Assembly: GCA_021372245.1 (NCBI GenBank)
Contig: JAJFUV010000053.1
Coordinates: forward strand, 1-48,345
DNA from: Terriglobales bacterium
Lineage (GTDB): Bacteria > Acidobacteriota > Terriglobia > Bryobacterales > Bryobacteraceae
DNA: 48,345 bases
Reading direction: 5' to 3'
The notes beneath the pieces were generated by a model, which ran no database searches, was not told the origin of the DNA, and saw only the letters and a list, made by a program, of their open reading frames with translations. The position numbers and the translations under genes are program-made. Each line of letters starts with the position of its first letter. Within the stretch, counting starts at the first letter, position 1. This document shows, one piece after another, positions 33,194-41,951 of the stretch.

Positions 33194-35332
33194 CTACTTC
33201 ACGGCCAGCGTGATGCCGCCCTGGCTCGGATTGTTGCCGGCTTTGATGATCACTTCGGCGTTGCCCACGGGAGTATCTGCCGGCACTCTGGCGTTGATCT
33301 GGATTACCCCGGCGACCATGTATGGCGCCGCTGCCGCGTACAGCACTTCGGCGCTCTTGCCGCCGATGGTCACCGTCACCGGGAGTACAGGCTTCGGGAA
33401 CGTCGCCATGGCAGGTAGTCCGCTGACTCCGGCTGGCGTGGTTTGTCCTTCGCCGGTCCCATAGAAGACCGCGATCTTGCCCCGCTCCAACGGATTCGCC
33501 GGCGAGTTCACAGAGGTGTCCTCGTTAAGAAACGCGCCCGGCCCTGTGCCGCTCGCGTTGATGCTGAACAGGCCCGGCACGGCTTCCACCACAGGCACGG
33601 CGACCGCTGCGCTCTTCACCTTCTTGTGCTCGACCACGACCTGCGTGGTGGTCCTGCTGGCGACCTCGTATGGCACCACGCAACTGACCTGTCCGCTCGC
33701 AGCATAGACCATTGGTGCCGCGAGACCGTCGAACAGAACACGCGTTTCGCCGGTCTCGGTCGCCACCATGCCGTTCACCAGTTGCAGTCCGGCCAGCGTG
33801 GCGGGACCGAAGTCCTTGCCGAAGATGACGATGATCTCGCCGGGCGAGACCTTGCCGGCGACATAGTTGGCGGCGTTGCCGATGCCGGCCGCCGTGATCT
33901 GAGGCTTAACCTCGACCGGGACGCCGATTACCGCGATAAAGGCGTCGCCATTAGTCCCGCCACCGAAAGCTTTCTGGAACGCGCCCGCGGTGACTGGAAA
34001 ATCATGCGACAGCGTACCTCCGGCCAGGTAAATATTGCCGGCAGAGTCAACGGTTACCGTGGAGCCGCTATCGTTGTCGCCGCCCCCGAGAAAGGTCGAG
34101 AACTTCAGGACGGCACCATCCACATCGAGTTGCACCAGGAACGCGTCCGTATAGCCGCGAGGCACCGCCTGGACCGCGTCCGCCGTGACGGGGAATCCCT
34201 CCGCCGCCACACCGGTTATATAAGCCTCTCCTCTTGGACCAACGGAGATTCCCCCACCAGAGTCCAACCGAGTTCCGCCCAGATACGTGGCATACAACAG
34301 GGCACTACCGTTCATATTCAACTTGGCGGCAAACGCGTCGCCGTTTCCGCCATAGGTCTTCTGTAACGCAGACGGTGTCACCGGGAAATCCCCAGAGTAA
34401 GTGATCCCCGTCGCGCAGACGTTTCCAGCCGTGTCAGTGGTCATGTCATAGACACCCTCAGGTCCGCTCCCTCCGAGATATGTGGAATACACCAGGCCAC
34501 CTCCATCGGGATTCAGCTTAAAGACAAAGGCGTCTTCGGATGTGCCTGCGCCCTTCTCCTTCTGAAAGGCACCGGACGTGATGGGGAAGTTCAAGGATCT
34601 CGTCCCCCCTGCCACGTAAGCGTTCCCCGCCTCGTCCACAGCGATCCTGGAGGCTTCGTCGCCCGAATCGCCCCCAACCAGCGTCGCATAGACCAGATTC
34701 GTCCCCTCGGCGTTCAACTTCGCAACGAAAGCATCATTGGACTTGGCCACTCTCTGGAAAGCTCCCGGCGTCGTGGGAAAGCTGGAGGAGTAAGTGGTTC
34801 CGGTCACGAAGGCGCGGCCGGCTTTGTCGATGGCGATGCCGTAAGCTTCCGCGCCCACGGTGTCGAGATAGGTAGAGTACAGAAGCGCGGTGCCATTCGG
34901 ATTCAGCTTGGCCACAAACGTTCCTCCCGTAGACGTGGTACGGAGGACGCCGGCCGTGGTGGGGAAATCCGTCGACGTGGTTATGCCTGTGATGTAAGTA
35001 TTACCCTGAGCGTCCACGGCCAGGTCGGTAGCCCTGTCCACACCGCTGCCACCGAGGTACGTACAGTAAACAATGACACCCGACGGATCAAGCTTGGCGA
35101 CAAACGCGTCCATCTTACCGCCGGGCTTAGACTGGACAGCGCCGGCCGTGACCGGGAAGTTCACCGAATTGGTGGATCCGGTCACGTAGATATTCCCTGT
35201 AGCATCGACGGCGATCTTGGCGATGGCCTCGTCGCCAATACCTCCAAGGTAGGTGGAGTATCTGAGCGTGGGTGCGGCAGAACCCAGCCCTGTCACGAGA
35301 ATCGCAAAACAGGCAGCTTTGAGGAGATGCAC
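33194..35332 (-). CDS. Secreted SBBP beta-propeller protein with Solibacter-type C-terminal domain
   Basis: The 712-residue protein starts at GTG 35332 behind GGAGG and has a signal peptide (HLLKAACFAILVTGLGSAAP). Residues 22 to about 440 contain seven repeats of about 55-60 residues with the pattern YSTYLGG ... IAVDxxGNxYVTGxT ... FPxTxGAxQ, enough for a seven-bladed propeller. The remaining 260 residues form the domain known from Solibacter proteins (GIGNAANYVAGKVSPGEI, PMVYAASGQVSCVVPYEV, NSPANPLERGKIAVFYGTG, AAAPYMVAGVIQINARVP). It is probably extracellular or surface-linked and may bind polymers or proteins; no catalytic motif is seen. Confidence 0.92.
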   Translation of the reverse strand: MHLLKAACFAILVTGLGSAAPTLRYSTYLGGIGDEAIAKIAVDATGNIYVTGSTNSVNFPVTAGAVQSKPGGKMDAFVAKLDPSGVIVYCTYLGGSGVDRATDLAVDAQGNTYITGITTSTDFPTTAGVLRTTSTGGTFVAKLNPNGTALLYSTYLDTVGAEAYGIAIDKAGRAFVTGTTYSSSFPTTPGAFQRVAKSNDAFVAKLNAEGTNLVYATLVGGDSGDEASRIAVDEAGNAYVAGGTRSLNFPITSGAFQKEKGAGTSEDAFVFKLNPDGGGLVYSTYLGGSGPEGVYDMTTDTAGNVCATGITYSGDFPVTPSALQKTYGGNGDAFAAKLNMNGSALLYATYLGGTRLDSGGGISVGPRGEAYITGVAAEGFPVTADAVQAVPRGYTDAFLVQLDVDGAVLKFSTFLGGGDNDSGSTVTVDSAGNIYLAGGTLSHDFPVTAGAFQKAFGGGTNGDAFIAVIGVPVEVKPQITAAGIGNAANYVAGKVSPGEIIVIFGKDFGPATLAGLQLVNGMVATETGETRVLFDGLAAPMVYAASGQVSCVVPYEVASRTTTQVVVEHKKVKSAAVAVPVVEAVPGLFSINASGTGPGAFLNEDTSVNSPANPLERGKIAVFYGTGEGQTTPAGVSGLPAMATFPKPVLPVTVTIGGKSAEVLYAAAAPYMVAGVIQINARVPADTPVGNAEVIIKAGNNPSQGGITLAVK

Positions 35333-35703
35333 GAGGTAGTCCTCCCTTTGGTGCCAGTTCCCATGGCAGCACTCGTCGGCCAGGACGTCCTCTCTTAGCT
35401 TCTAGCCTGACTCGAATATACACCCAGTCGTCTCGCTTCAGACCGGCTTTCACCGGGATTCCTATTCCCACCCCCCTCGCCGTCAAGAGCCTGTTTCACC
35501 GCGCAAAACCGATGTGCGCCTGGTCCCGAAGCGAACAGCACTGGAGGGACTGGAGAGTGGGCTTATGGGAACAGCTCCGGCCGCGTTCGGAGAACACAGC
35601 GAAACGGCACCGGGACGCGCAAACTAGTACGGCTAATGGTGGATTACGTCACAATCGCTGTTTCAGGGGAATTGGGCCTTGGGGTGACGCTTGAAAGGAA
35701 TGG
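35333..35703. other. Intergenic region without a recognisable gene
   Basis: The 371 bases between the start of the SBBP-repeat gene and the 3' end of tRNA-Asp hold no reading frame that I believe. The first part carries the GGAGG site and presumably the promoter of the leftward gene. No repeat, IS end or integrase attachment core was seen. Confidence 0.45.
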
Positions 35704-35778
<75 letters not shown>

Positions 35779-35938
35779 GCGTGCACAGCGTCGGTAGTTT
35801 CATCCTAGCATGGCAGGCCGCCGGGCACAAATCGCCATGATCGCATCGAGACCGTTCGCCCCCTGCTTCGTCTAAGCCTGAAGTAACGGGAACTACCCTT
35901 CGTCCATCTGCGTAGTTCAGTTATTGGAGAAGCGCATC

Positions 35939-37159
35939 ATGGCTGGTAACGGGAAGAACGGGAAGAACGGACGGAGACGGCGCCGTTGGATTTGGAGTAT
36001 TGTCGTGCTGGTCGTGCTTTGCGGTGCTTTCTTCGGCATCAAAGCCGCTTTCAAACCTAACCATCAGATCGACCCATCGAAACTCGCCAAAATCGAGCGC
36101 GGCGACATCGCCCGCAGCGTTGTGGCCACCGGCAAAGTCCAGCCGCGGTCCAAAGTAGAGGTGAAATCCAAAGCCAGCGGCATCGTCAAGAAGCTGCTGG
36201 TCGACTACGGCGAGTTCGTCCGCCAGGGACAGGTGCTGGCCGAACTCGATAAAGAGGAACTGCAGGCTCAGGTGCGTGAGGCCAAGGCCATCCTGCTGGC
36301 CGCGCAGGCCGCCGAGGAATCCAGCCTGGCTACTTACGAGCGCAACAAAGTGGAAGCCGAAGGTCCGGATTTGCCTTTCCTGAAAATGGCCATGGACCGC
36401 GCGCGGAAGCTCCATAGCGACGGGCTGATCGCCAAGTCCCTGCTCGAAGACGCCGAGAAGGCCTACCAGCTCGGCTTGAACAAGCAGATGGCCGCCATGC
36501 GCAACCTGGCCGTGGCGCGCGCCGACATGACTCGGGCCAAAGCCCAGGTGGCACAGGCGCGCGCAGCCCTGGAGCGCGCCGAGGAGAATCTGAGCTACTC
36601 GACCATCGTGAGTCCCATGGATGGCCTGGTGCTCTCGCGCAACGTGGAGGTCGGCGACGCGGTAAGCTCCATCCTGGTCCTCGGCTCGCAAGCCACGCTG
36701 GTGATGACGCTGGGCGACGTGAGCGACGTGTACGTGCTTGGCAAGGTGGACCAGGCCGATATCGGCCGCGTCTACATGGGCCAGCGCGCGCGCATCGTCG
36801 TGGAGAGCTTCAAGGACCGCAAGTTCGACGGGCAAGTGACCAAGATCTCTCCGCTCGGCGTCGAGAAGGATAACGTCACCACGTTCGAAGTGCGCGTGTC
36901 CATCCGCAATCCCGGCGGCGAATTGAAGGCCAACATGAGCGCCAACGCCGAAATCATTCTGGAAGAGAAGCACAACGTGCTGCTGGTTTCAGAGTCCGCC
37001 ATCCTGTACAACAAGGACCGCAAACCGTCCATCGAAATCCCTGCGCCGGAAGCCAAGACCGGACGCAACAAGGTGCCGGTGCAGATCGGCATCTCCAACG
37101 GTGTGAAGACGGAGCTGGTCGCGGGGTTGAAAGAAGGGCAGCAGGTGGTGCTGCAGTAG
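35939..37159 (+). CDS. MacA-like periplasmic adaptor of an ABC efflux system
   Basis: The 406-residue protein has a Lys/Arg-rich cytoplasmic start (KNGRRRRRW), a membrane helix (about 20-37), two halves of a lipoyl domain (VEVKSKASGIVKKLLVDYGE and YSTIVSPMDGLVLSRNVEVG), a long alpha hairpin between them, and beta-barrel and membrane-proximal domains (VYVLGKVDQADIGRVYMGQ). It should join the two downstream permeases to an outer-membrane channel. The ATG at 35939 has GGAG about ten bases upstream. The first permease follows after 25 bases. Confidence 0.9.
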   Translation: MAGNGKNGKNGRRRRRWIWSIVVLVVLCGAFFGIKAAFKPNHQIDPSKLAKIERGDIARSVVATGKVQPRSKVEVKSKASGIVKKLLVDYGEFVRQGQVLAELDKEELQAQVREAKAILLAAQAAEESSLATYERNKVEAEGPDLPFLKMAMDRARKLHSDGLIAKSLLEDAEKAYQLGLNKQMAAMRNLAVARADMTRAKAQVAQARAALERAEENLSYSTIVSPMDGLVLSRNVEVGDAVSSILVLGSQATLVMTLGDVSDVYVLGKVDQADIGRVYMGQRARIVVESFKDRKFDGQVTKISPLGVEKDNVTTFEVRVSIRNPGGELKANMSANAEIILEEKHNVLLVSESAILYNKDRKPSIEIPAPEAKTGRNKVPVQIGISNGVKTELVAGLKEGQQVVLQ

Positions 37160-37184
37160 CAGCCTGAAGCCGGGCGGTGATGCC

Positions 37185-38444
37185 ATGAACGTGCGGGATC
37201 TGTTTACCGGCACGCTCCGCGCCTTGTGGGCGAACAAGATCCGCACGCTGCTCACCATGTTCGGCATCGCGTGGGGCATCGTGTCCATCACGCTGATGGT
37301 GGCGGCGGGCGAAGGGCTGCGGGTGGGGCAAGAGAAGCAGTCGGAGCAGTTCGCCAAGAACGTCATGATCGTGTTCAGCGGTCAGACCAGCATGCAGGCC
37401 GGAGGGCAGCGCGCCGGGCGGCGGTTGCGCTGGCTGGACACCGACCACATCTTCGTGGCGAAGGAGGCCACCGCCTGCCAGTACGTTCTGCCCGAGTTCG
37501 GCCGGGGCGGGATTCCCATTCGCAGCGCTTATAACAGCGGCATGATGCTGATCACGGGCTCGCACCCGCCGTTCGCGGATATCCGCACCATTCCCGTGGC
37601 CGAGGGCCGCTTCTACAACTGGGAAGATTGCGCCGCGGGCCGCCGCGTCGCCTTCCTGGGTAGCGACACCAAGAAACAGTTGTACGGCGCGCGCCCGGCG
37701 GTGGGCGAAACGCTTTCGATCGGCGGATATCCGTACGCCATCATCGGCGTAATGAAGGCCAAGGACCAGGACTCGAGCTACGACGGCCGCGATGTCACCA
37801 AGGTCTTCGTTCCCTTCGAGGCGATGGCGCGCGATTTCCCCGAGCCGCCGCCTACCATTCCGCACGCCATCGACCAGTTCCTGGTGACGCCGCGCTCGCT
37901 CGAACAGCACGAGGAGTGCAAGTGGCAGGTGCGCCGGGCGCTGGCTCGCGTGCATGATTTCAACCCGCGCGACAAGGACGCGGCCTTCATTTGGGACACG
38001 GTGGAGGAATCCAAAGCCTTCCGCCGCATGACCAACGGGATGAAATACTTCCTGGGTGCCGTGGGCGTGGTGACCCTGTTGCTGGGCGGCATCGGCGTGA
38101 TGAACGTGATGCTGGTGACGGTGCGGGAGCGGACGCTCGAAATCGGCCTGCGCAAGGCCGTGGGCGCCACCGCCGGGTCGATCCTCCGGCAATTCTTCCT
38201 GGAATCCCTGATCGTTGTCCTCCTGAGCGGCGGCGTGGGGCTGGGGTTTGCTTTCGGCGTTTGCGCGCTGATCAACCTCATCCCCATGCCGTCGCATTTT
38301 TCCGGAATGGTGGCCACCTGGCAGAGTGCGCTGATTTCGTTCGGCCTGCTGGGCCTGGTGGCGGTGCTGAGCGCTCTCTACCCGGCCAACCGGGCCGCGC
38401 GCGTCGATCCGATCGAAGCGCTGCGGTACGAAGCGGGAGGATAG
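37185..38444 (+). CDS. MacB/FtsX-like ABC transporter permease (first copy)
   Basis: The 419-residue protein has the MacB permease layout: an N-terminal membrane helix (RTLLTMFGIAWGIVSITLMVA), a large periplasmic domain of about 220 residues, then three helices with the FtsX motifs LLLGGIGVMNVMLVTVRERTLEIGLRKAVGA and RAARVDPIEALRYE at the C-terminus. It lacks the ATP-binding domain that MacB itself carries, so it needs a separate ATPase, and none is in the neighbourhood. It is 6 bases upstream of a related permease gene. Confidence 0.9.
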   Translation: MNVRDLFTGTLRALWANKIRTLLTMFGIAWGIVSITLMVAAGEGLRVGQEKQSEQFAKNVMIVFSGQTSMQAGGQRAGRRLRWLDTDHIFVAKEATACQYVLPEFGRGGIPIRSAYNSGMMLITGSHPPFADIRTIPVAEGRFYNWEDCAAGRRVAFLGSDTKKQLYGARPAVGETLSIGGYPYAIIGVMKAKDQDSSYDGRDVTKVFVPFEAMARDFPEPPPTIPHAIDQFLVTPRSLEQHEECKWQVRRALARVHDFNPRDKDAAFIWDTVEESKAFRRMTNGMKYFLGAVGVVTLLLGGIGVMNVMLVTVRERTLEIGLRKAVGATAGSILRQFFLESLIVVLLSGGVGLGFAFGVCALINLIPMPSHFSGMVATWQSALISFGLLGLVAVLSALYPANRAARVDPIEALRYEAGG

Positions 38445-38450
38445 CCGGCT

Positions 38451-39704
38451 ATGCTGCGCGAGATCCTTGTCCAGGCCTGGATCGCGCTGCGGCGTAATCC
38501 CACACGCAGCCTGCTCACCATGACAGGCATCGTCTGGGGCATCATCACGGTGACCATGCTGGTGGCTTACGGCAGCGACTTCCGTTACATCCTGATACAC
38601 GCCTTCGAGGTGTTCGGGAAGAGCGTTGTAGTGTGCTGGCCGGGGCAGACCAGCGAACAGGTGGGCGGCGAGCGCGCCGGCAAACGCGTTCGTTTCCAGC
38701 GCGAGGATCTCGAAGCCGTGCGTGCCGAGGCCACGCTGGTGAAGCAGGCCTGCCTGGAGACGTTCCGCCAGCAGAGCGTGCAGTATGGCGAACGCACCGC
38801 CATGCGCCCGGTGCGCGGGGTGTGCGCCGAATACGGCGAGATGCGGAGCGAAGTGCCGAGCGACGGCCGCTGGATTTCGCCCGAGGATGTCCTGGAGCGC
38901 CGGCGGGTGGTCTTTCTGGGTGCGCTGAGCCGGCAGCGCCTGTTCAGCGGGCGGCCCGCGGTCGGCGAGACGGTTCTGATCGGCGGCCTGCGTTTCACGG
39001 TCATCGGGTCAATGGATCGCAAATTCCAGATGAGCAACTACTTCTGGAGCGATGACGAGTCCATGTTCATACCCTTCACCACCGCCGGCGACCTGTGGAA
39101 CACGCAGTATGCCAATGTGCTGCTGTTCACCACCGTGAACCTGCGGTTTGAGTCCAAGGCCATGGCCCAGGTGCGTGCGGCGGTGGCTAAGCGGCAGCGC
39201 TTCTCGCCCACCGACAAGCGCGCCATTTCGATGTACGGCCGCGAGGAATTCCGCCCTATTCTCGACGGCCTGACCATCGGCATGCAGGTGCTGATGCTTT
39301 TCATCGGGTGCCTGACGCTGGGCATCGGCGGGGTGGGCGTCATGAACATCATGCTGGTTTCGGTGGACGAGCGCGTGCGTGAGATCGGCCTGCGGCGGGC
39401 GTTGGGCGCCCGGCGCAGCCACATCCGCGCGCAGTTCCTGAGCGAGGCCCTGCTGATCACGCTGGTGGGCGGGGTGATCGGCATCACGCTGTCCTATGGA
39501 CTGGCGGCACTCATCGGTCCCATCCCCATGCTGGGGCCGCTGTACGAAGACGATTCCGGCATGGGCGACATACACCTGAAAGTTTCGGCCGCCACACTGA
39601 TGTTGTCGACCGGCGCGCTGGTGCTTGTGGGCGTACTGAGCGGCCTGATGCCCGCCGTCCGAGCCTCGCGCTTGGACCCGGCCGACGCGCTCCGGTACGA
39701 ATAA
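38451..39704 (+). CDS. MacB/FtsX-like ABC transporter permease (second copy)
   Basis: The 417-residue protein is a diverged paralog of the preceding permease, with the same order of domains and shared motifs (RNPTRSLLTMTGIVWGII, GQTSEQVGGERAGKRVRF, GVGVMNIMLVSVDERVREIG, RASRLDPADALRYE). The pair probably forms a heterodimer with the upstream MacA-like adaptor. It also has no ATP-binding domain. The next gene is a convergent PIN-domain toxin, 9 bases away. Confidence 0.9.
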   Translation: MLREILVQAWIALRRNPTRSLLTMTGIVWGIITVTMLVAYGSDFRYILIHAFEVFGKSVVVCWPGQTSEQVGGERAGKRVRFQREDLEAVRAEATLVKQACLETFRQQSVQYGERTAMRPVRGVCAEYGEMRSEVPSDGRWISPEDVLERRRVVFLGALSRQRLFSGRPAVGETVLIGGLRFTVIGSMDRKFQMSNYFWSDDESMFIPFTTAGDLWNTQYANVLLFTTVNLRFESKAMAQVRAAVAKRQRFSPTDKRAISMYGREEFRPILDGLTIGMQVLMLFIGCLTLGIGGVGVMNIMLVSVDERVREIGLRRALGARRSHIRAQFLSEALLITLVGGVIGITLSYGLAALIGPIPMLGPLYEDDSGMGDIHLKVSAATLMLSTGALVLVGVLSGLMPAVRASRLDPADALRYE

Positions 39705-39713
39705 GCGGACGTG

Positions 39714-40121
39714 TCAGTAAATCGCCAGCGCCGCACCTTCCAGGCTGAGGTGCCGGTCCGTGGACCAGCAGGTGCGTATTCGCCGCGCGTTCACGACAGC
39801 CAGACCGTGCGCATCGGCTAAGGTTAGCGATTGATCCGCGTACTTCTTCACGTAACGGGAGGCCTGCCGCAACTGCTCGCCGTCGAAACAGGCCACTTCG
39901 AGCATCGGGAGGGCGCTCAGAAAGTTGAGGAATTCCATGGCTCGGCGCGCATCGTACCGGCGCAGAAACCAACCATGCCCTTCGGCAACGACCAATGCGG
40001 AAGTGACGAGCGGCGGCGGTGTCGCGAATAGGCGCTTGAACAGGAGGTGGTAACTATCTGAACGGTCGAGAAACGCAATGAAGGCCGACGTGTCGGCGTA
40101 ACACTCAGTCCTTCGAGCCAT
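39714..40121 (-). CDS. vapC: PIN-domain ribonuclease toxin (VapC family)
   Basis: The 135-residue PIN protein shows the four acidic residues of the Mg2+ site: Asp10 (YADTSAFIAFLD), Glu47 (VVAEGHGWF), Asp103 (TLADAHGLAV) and Asp122 (CWSTDRHL). VapC toxins cleave tRNA or rRNA. The ATG at 40121 fits the PIN start, and the gene overlaps the end of the antitoxin gene by 17 bases. The frame stays open upstream without PIN similarity. Confidence 0.88.
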   Translation of the reverse strand: MARRTECYADTSAFIAFLDRSDSYHLLFKRLFATPPPLVTSALVVAEGHGWFLRRYDARRAMEFLNFLSALPMLEVACFDGEQLRQASRYVKKYADQSLTLADAHGLAVVNARRIRTCWSTDRHLSLEGAALAIY

Positions 40122-40329
40122 AAACGATTTCGTCGATCGTGCTGCTGGAGTGCGGGTCTCCGCTTTCGACCAATCCGGCATAGCGCATCCAAGGAGCGCG
40201 ACTGTCGCAGGGCAAGTCTCGACGGACCGCGCGCCGCACGAATTCCGCCACTGAAACACCAAGTGCGCGCGCTTCCTGCTTTGCCAGTTCGTAGTCGCGT
40301 TTGTCCAGACTCACCTGCGTTCGGATCAT
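40105..40329 (-). CDS. vapB: Ribbon-helix-helix antitoxin (VapB-like)
   Basis: The 74-residue protein has an N-terminal ribbon-helix-helix domain (RTQVSLDKRDYELAKQEA and GVSVAEFVRRAVRRDL) and an acidic, flexible C-terminus (SSSTIDEIVYG) that would wrap the toxin. It is translated first and its stop lies inside the toxin gene. The start codon lies directly beside an inverted repeat that is the expected autoregulatory operator. Confidence 0.85.
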   Translation of the reverse strand: MIRTQVSLDKRDYELAKQEARALGVSVAEFVRRAVRRDLPCDSRAPWMRYAGLVESGDPHSSSTIDEIVYGSKD

Positions 40330-40375
40330 GTTATCACCACCGATCCATTATGATAACAAATAGAAGGGCGAGCAA
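40330..40375 (-). promoter_or_regulatory. vapBC promoter and operator
   Basis: On the minus strand TTGCTC (40370-40375) and CATAAT (40347-40352) are 17 bases apart, a good -35/-10 pair. A perfect 7-bp inverted repeat, GTTATCA (40330-40336) and TGATAAC (40351-40357), begins next to the antitoxin start codon and its distal arm overlaps the -10. Binding of the RHH antitoxin there would block transcription. Confidence 0.6.
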
Positions 40376-40377
40376 AT

Positions 40378-41175
40378 ATGAATCAGGAATCGGAACGGAG
40401 CTTCGAACACGGCACGCTGGGACGCACGGGGCGCGCGGTCCTGCGCCTGGGCTTGGCTGCGAGCTATGGCGTGCCTACTGCGGCGGTCGAGAAGGCTATC
40501 GACGCGGGCGTCAACTATCTCTACTGGGGCAGCAGGCGGACGGACGCGTTCGCCCAGGCGCTGCGCAACCAGCGCGGGCGCCGCGAGGAGTTTGTTCTGG
40601 TGCTGCAGTCGTACTCGCGGATGGCATCGCTCATTCCCTGGAGCGTCGAAAGTGCGCTCCGCAAACTGGATTACGATCACGCCGAAGTGCTGCTGTTGGG
40701 AATGTGGAACAAGATGCCGCCTCCGCGCATAGTGGACGCCTGCCGCAAGCTGAAGGAGCGCGGCCTGGTCCGGCATCTCGCGTTTTCGACTCACAACCGG
40801 CCGCTCATCCCGCGCGCTGCCGCCGGTTCGGATTTCGATGTCTTCCATGTGCGTTACAACGCCACGCACACGGGCGCCGAGCGTGACGTCTTCCCGCACC
40901 TGGCAGCCGAACGCCGTCCAGGCCTTGTGAGCTACACGGCGACGGATTGGAAGCGGCTGCTCGGGCACCGGCGCATCCCCAAGAGTGAGCGTGTACCCAC
41001 GGCAGGGGATTGCTACCGGTTCGTGCTCTCGAACCCGGCGGTGGATGTTGTTATGTGCGGCGCCTCGACCGCCGCGCACATGGACCACGCGCTGGAAGCG
41101 TTCCGCAAAGGCCCGCTCGACGAAGAAGAGATGGCCTGGATGCGCCGCGTGGGCAAGGCGATTTATCGCAAGTAG
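40378..41175 (+). CDS. Aldo/keto reductase-fold protein lacking recognisable catalytic tetrad
   Basis: The 265-residue protein aligns with aldo/keto reductases (FEHGTLGRTGRAVLRLGLA, AVEKAIDAGVNYLYWGS, ALRKLDYDHAEVLLLG, KLKERGLVRHLAFSTHNR, NPAVDVVMCGAS). The family uses an Asp-Tyr-Lys-His tetrad. At the matching positions I read Tyr49 for Asp, about Gln77 for Lys and Gly108 for His, and the Tyr segment seems shortened. It may therefore not be a normal reductase and could bind a nucleotide or be structural. The ATG at 40378 is divergent from vapB, with 48 bases between. Confidence 0.82.
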   Translation: MNQESERSFEHGTLGRTGRAVLRLGLAASYGVPTAAVEKAIDAGVNYLYWGSRRTDAFAQALRNQRGRREEFVLVLQSYSRMASLIPWSVESALRKLDYDHAEVLLLGMWNKMPPPRIVDACRKLKERGLVRHLAFSTHNRPLIPRAAAGSDFDVFHVRYNATHTGAERDVFPHLAAERRPGLVSYTATDWKRLLGHRRIPKSERVPTAGDCYRFVLSNPAVDVVMCGASTAAHMDHALEAFRKGPLDEEEMAWMRRVGKAIYRK

Positions 41176-41226
41176 CGCGATTGTGGTGGCGTTCCGCCAA
41201 CGGTTGAAGGAAAATGAGAGCGGGCC

Positions 41227-41517
41227 ATGATCACGCTCGACACATTGCGGCGGGAGAAGAAAGCGGAGATCTTGCGGCTTGCCGAGTTGCACGGGGCATC
41301 CAACATACGCGTGTTCGGTTCAGTCGCTCGGGGACAAAATCGCGAAGATAGCGACATTGACTTTCTGGTGGAGTTCCGGCAAGGTAGTAGCCTTTTCGAC
41401 TTGATTCGATTGCGCCTGGACTTACAGGAGCTTTTAGGGGCACCTGTTGACCTCGTAACACCAAACAGCTTGCGCTACGTCCGCGACCGTGTACTGGCTG
41501 AAGCCAGCCCATTATAG
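41227..41517 (+). CDS. MntA-type minimal nucleotidyltransferase (antitoxin)
   Basis: The 96-residue protein carries the minimal nucleotidyltransferase motif GSVARG (31-36) followed by DSDIDFLVEF (41-50), with Asp43 and Asp45 as metal ligands. MntA antitoxins add AMP groups to the partner HEPN toxin and so silence it. The partner gene follows after 4 bases. Confidence 0.88.
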   Translation: MITLDTLRREKKAEILRLAELHGASNIRVFGSVARGQNREDSDIDFLVEFRQGSSLFDLIRLRLDLQELLGAPVDLVTPNSLRYVRDRVLAEASPL

Positions 41518-41521
41518 GCCT

Positions 41522-41863
41522 ATGACCAGGGGCGATCCGCGCATCTACCTGCTGCACATACGCGACTGTTGCCAGGAACTGATAGAGTGCGGCAAGCTGC
41601 GAAACGAGCACGTCGTACCGCCGTCTATCCTGTTCAGTGCTGTTTGCCGGAATTTGGAAGTAATTGGCGAAGCCAGCAAGAAGGTCGGTGTTGAGTTCCA
41701 GCAACGTCATCCCGGTGTGCCTTGGCGCGAGATGAGCGACCTGCGGAACGTTCTCATTCACAACTACGAAGGCGCGGACGAGGAGATGGTCTGGGCCATC
41801 GTTGAACAGGACATCACTCCTCTGCTTGCGGAGATCGATCGCATCATAACGTCGGGTGCGTGA
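41522..41863 (+). CDS. HepT-like HEPN-domain ribonuclease toxin
   Basis: The 113-residue helical protein has the HEPN RNase motif Rx4HxY as RNVLIHNY (Arg75, His80, Tyr82). The Tyr is the residue AMPylated by MntA in studied systems. The toxin-antitoxin pair is in the usual order, MntA then HepT. ATG 41522 is preferred over an in-frame GTG at 41489 that would overlap the antitoxin. Confidence 0.87.
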   Translation: MTRGDPRIYLLHIRDCCQELIECGKLRNEHVVPPSILFSAVCRNLEVIGEASKKVGVEFQQRHPGVPWREMSDLRNVLIHNYEGADEEMVWAIVEQDITPLLAEIDRIITSGA

Positions 41864-41951
41864 CGGTCCGCTCGATGACACCGCATCGGTATCGGCCAGG
41901 TGCAACACAGTAGAGCCTGCCCGTCCTCTGTGTGGCCAGTTGTCCCGACCT

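Noticed and set aside
35512..35694. 60-codon open frame before tRNA-Asp
   Set aside because: No ribosome-binding site, no recognisable motif, composition like non-coding GC-rich DNA.
36954..38600. 548-codon open frame antisense to the adaptor and permease genes
   Set aside because: The sense frames encode clear MacA/MacB-type proteins; the antisense frame has no motif and a shadow-like composition.
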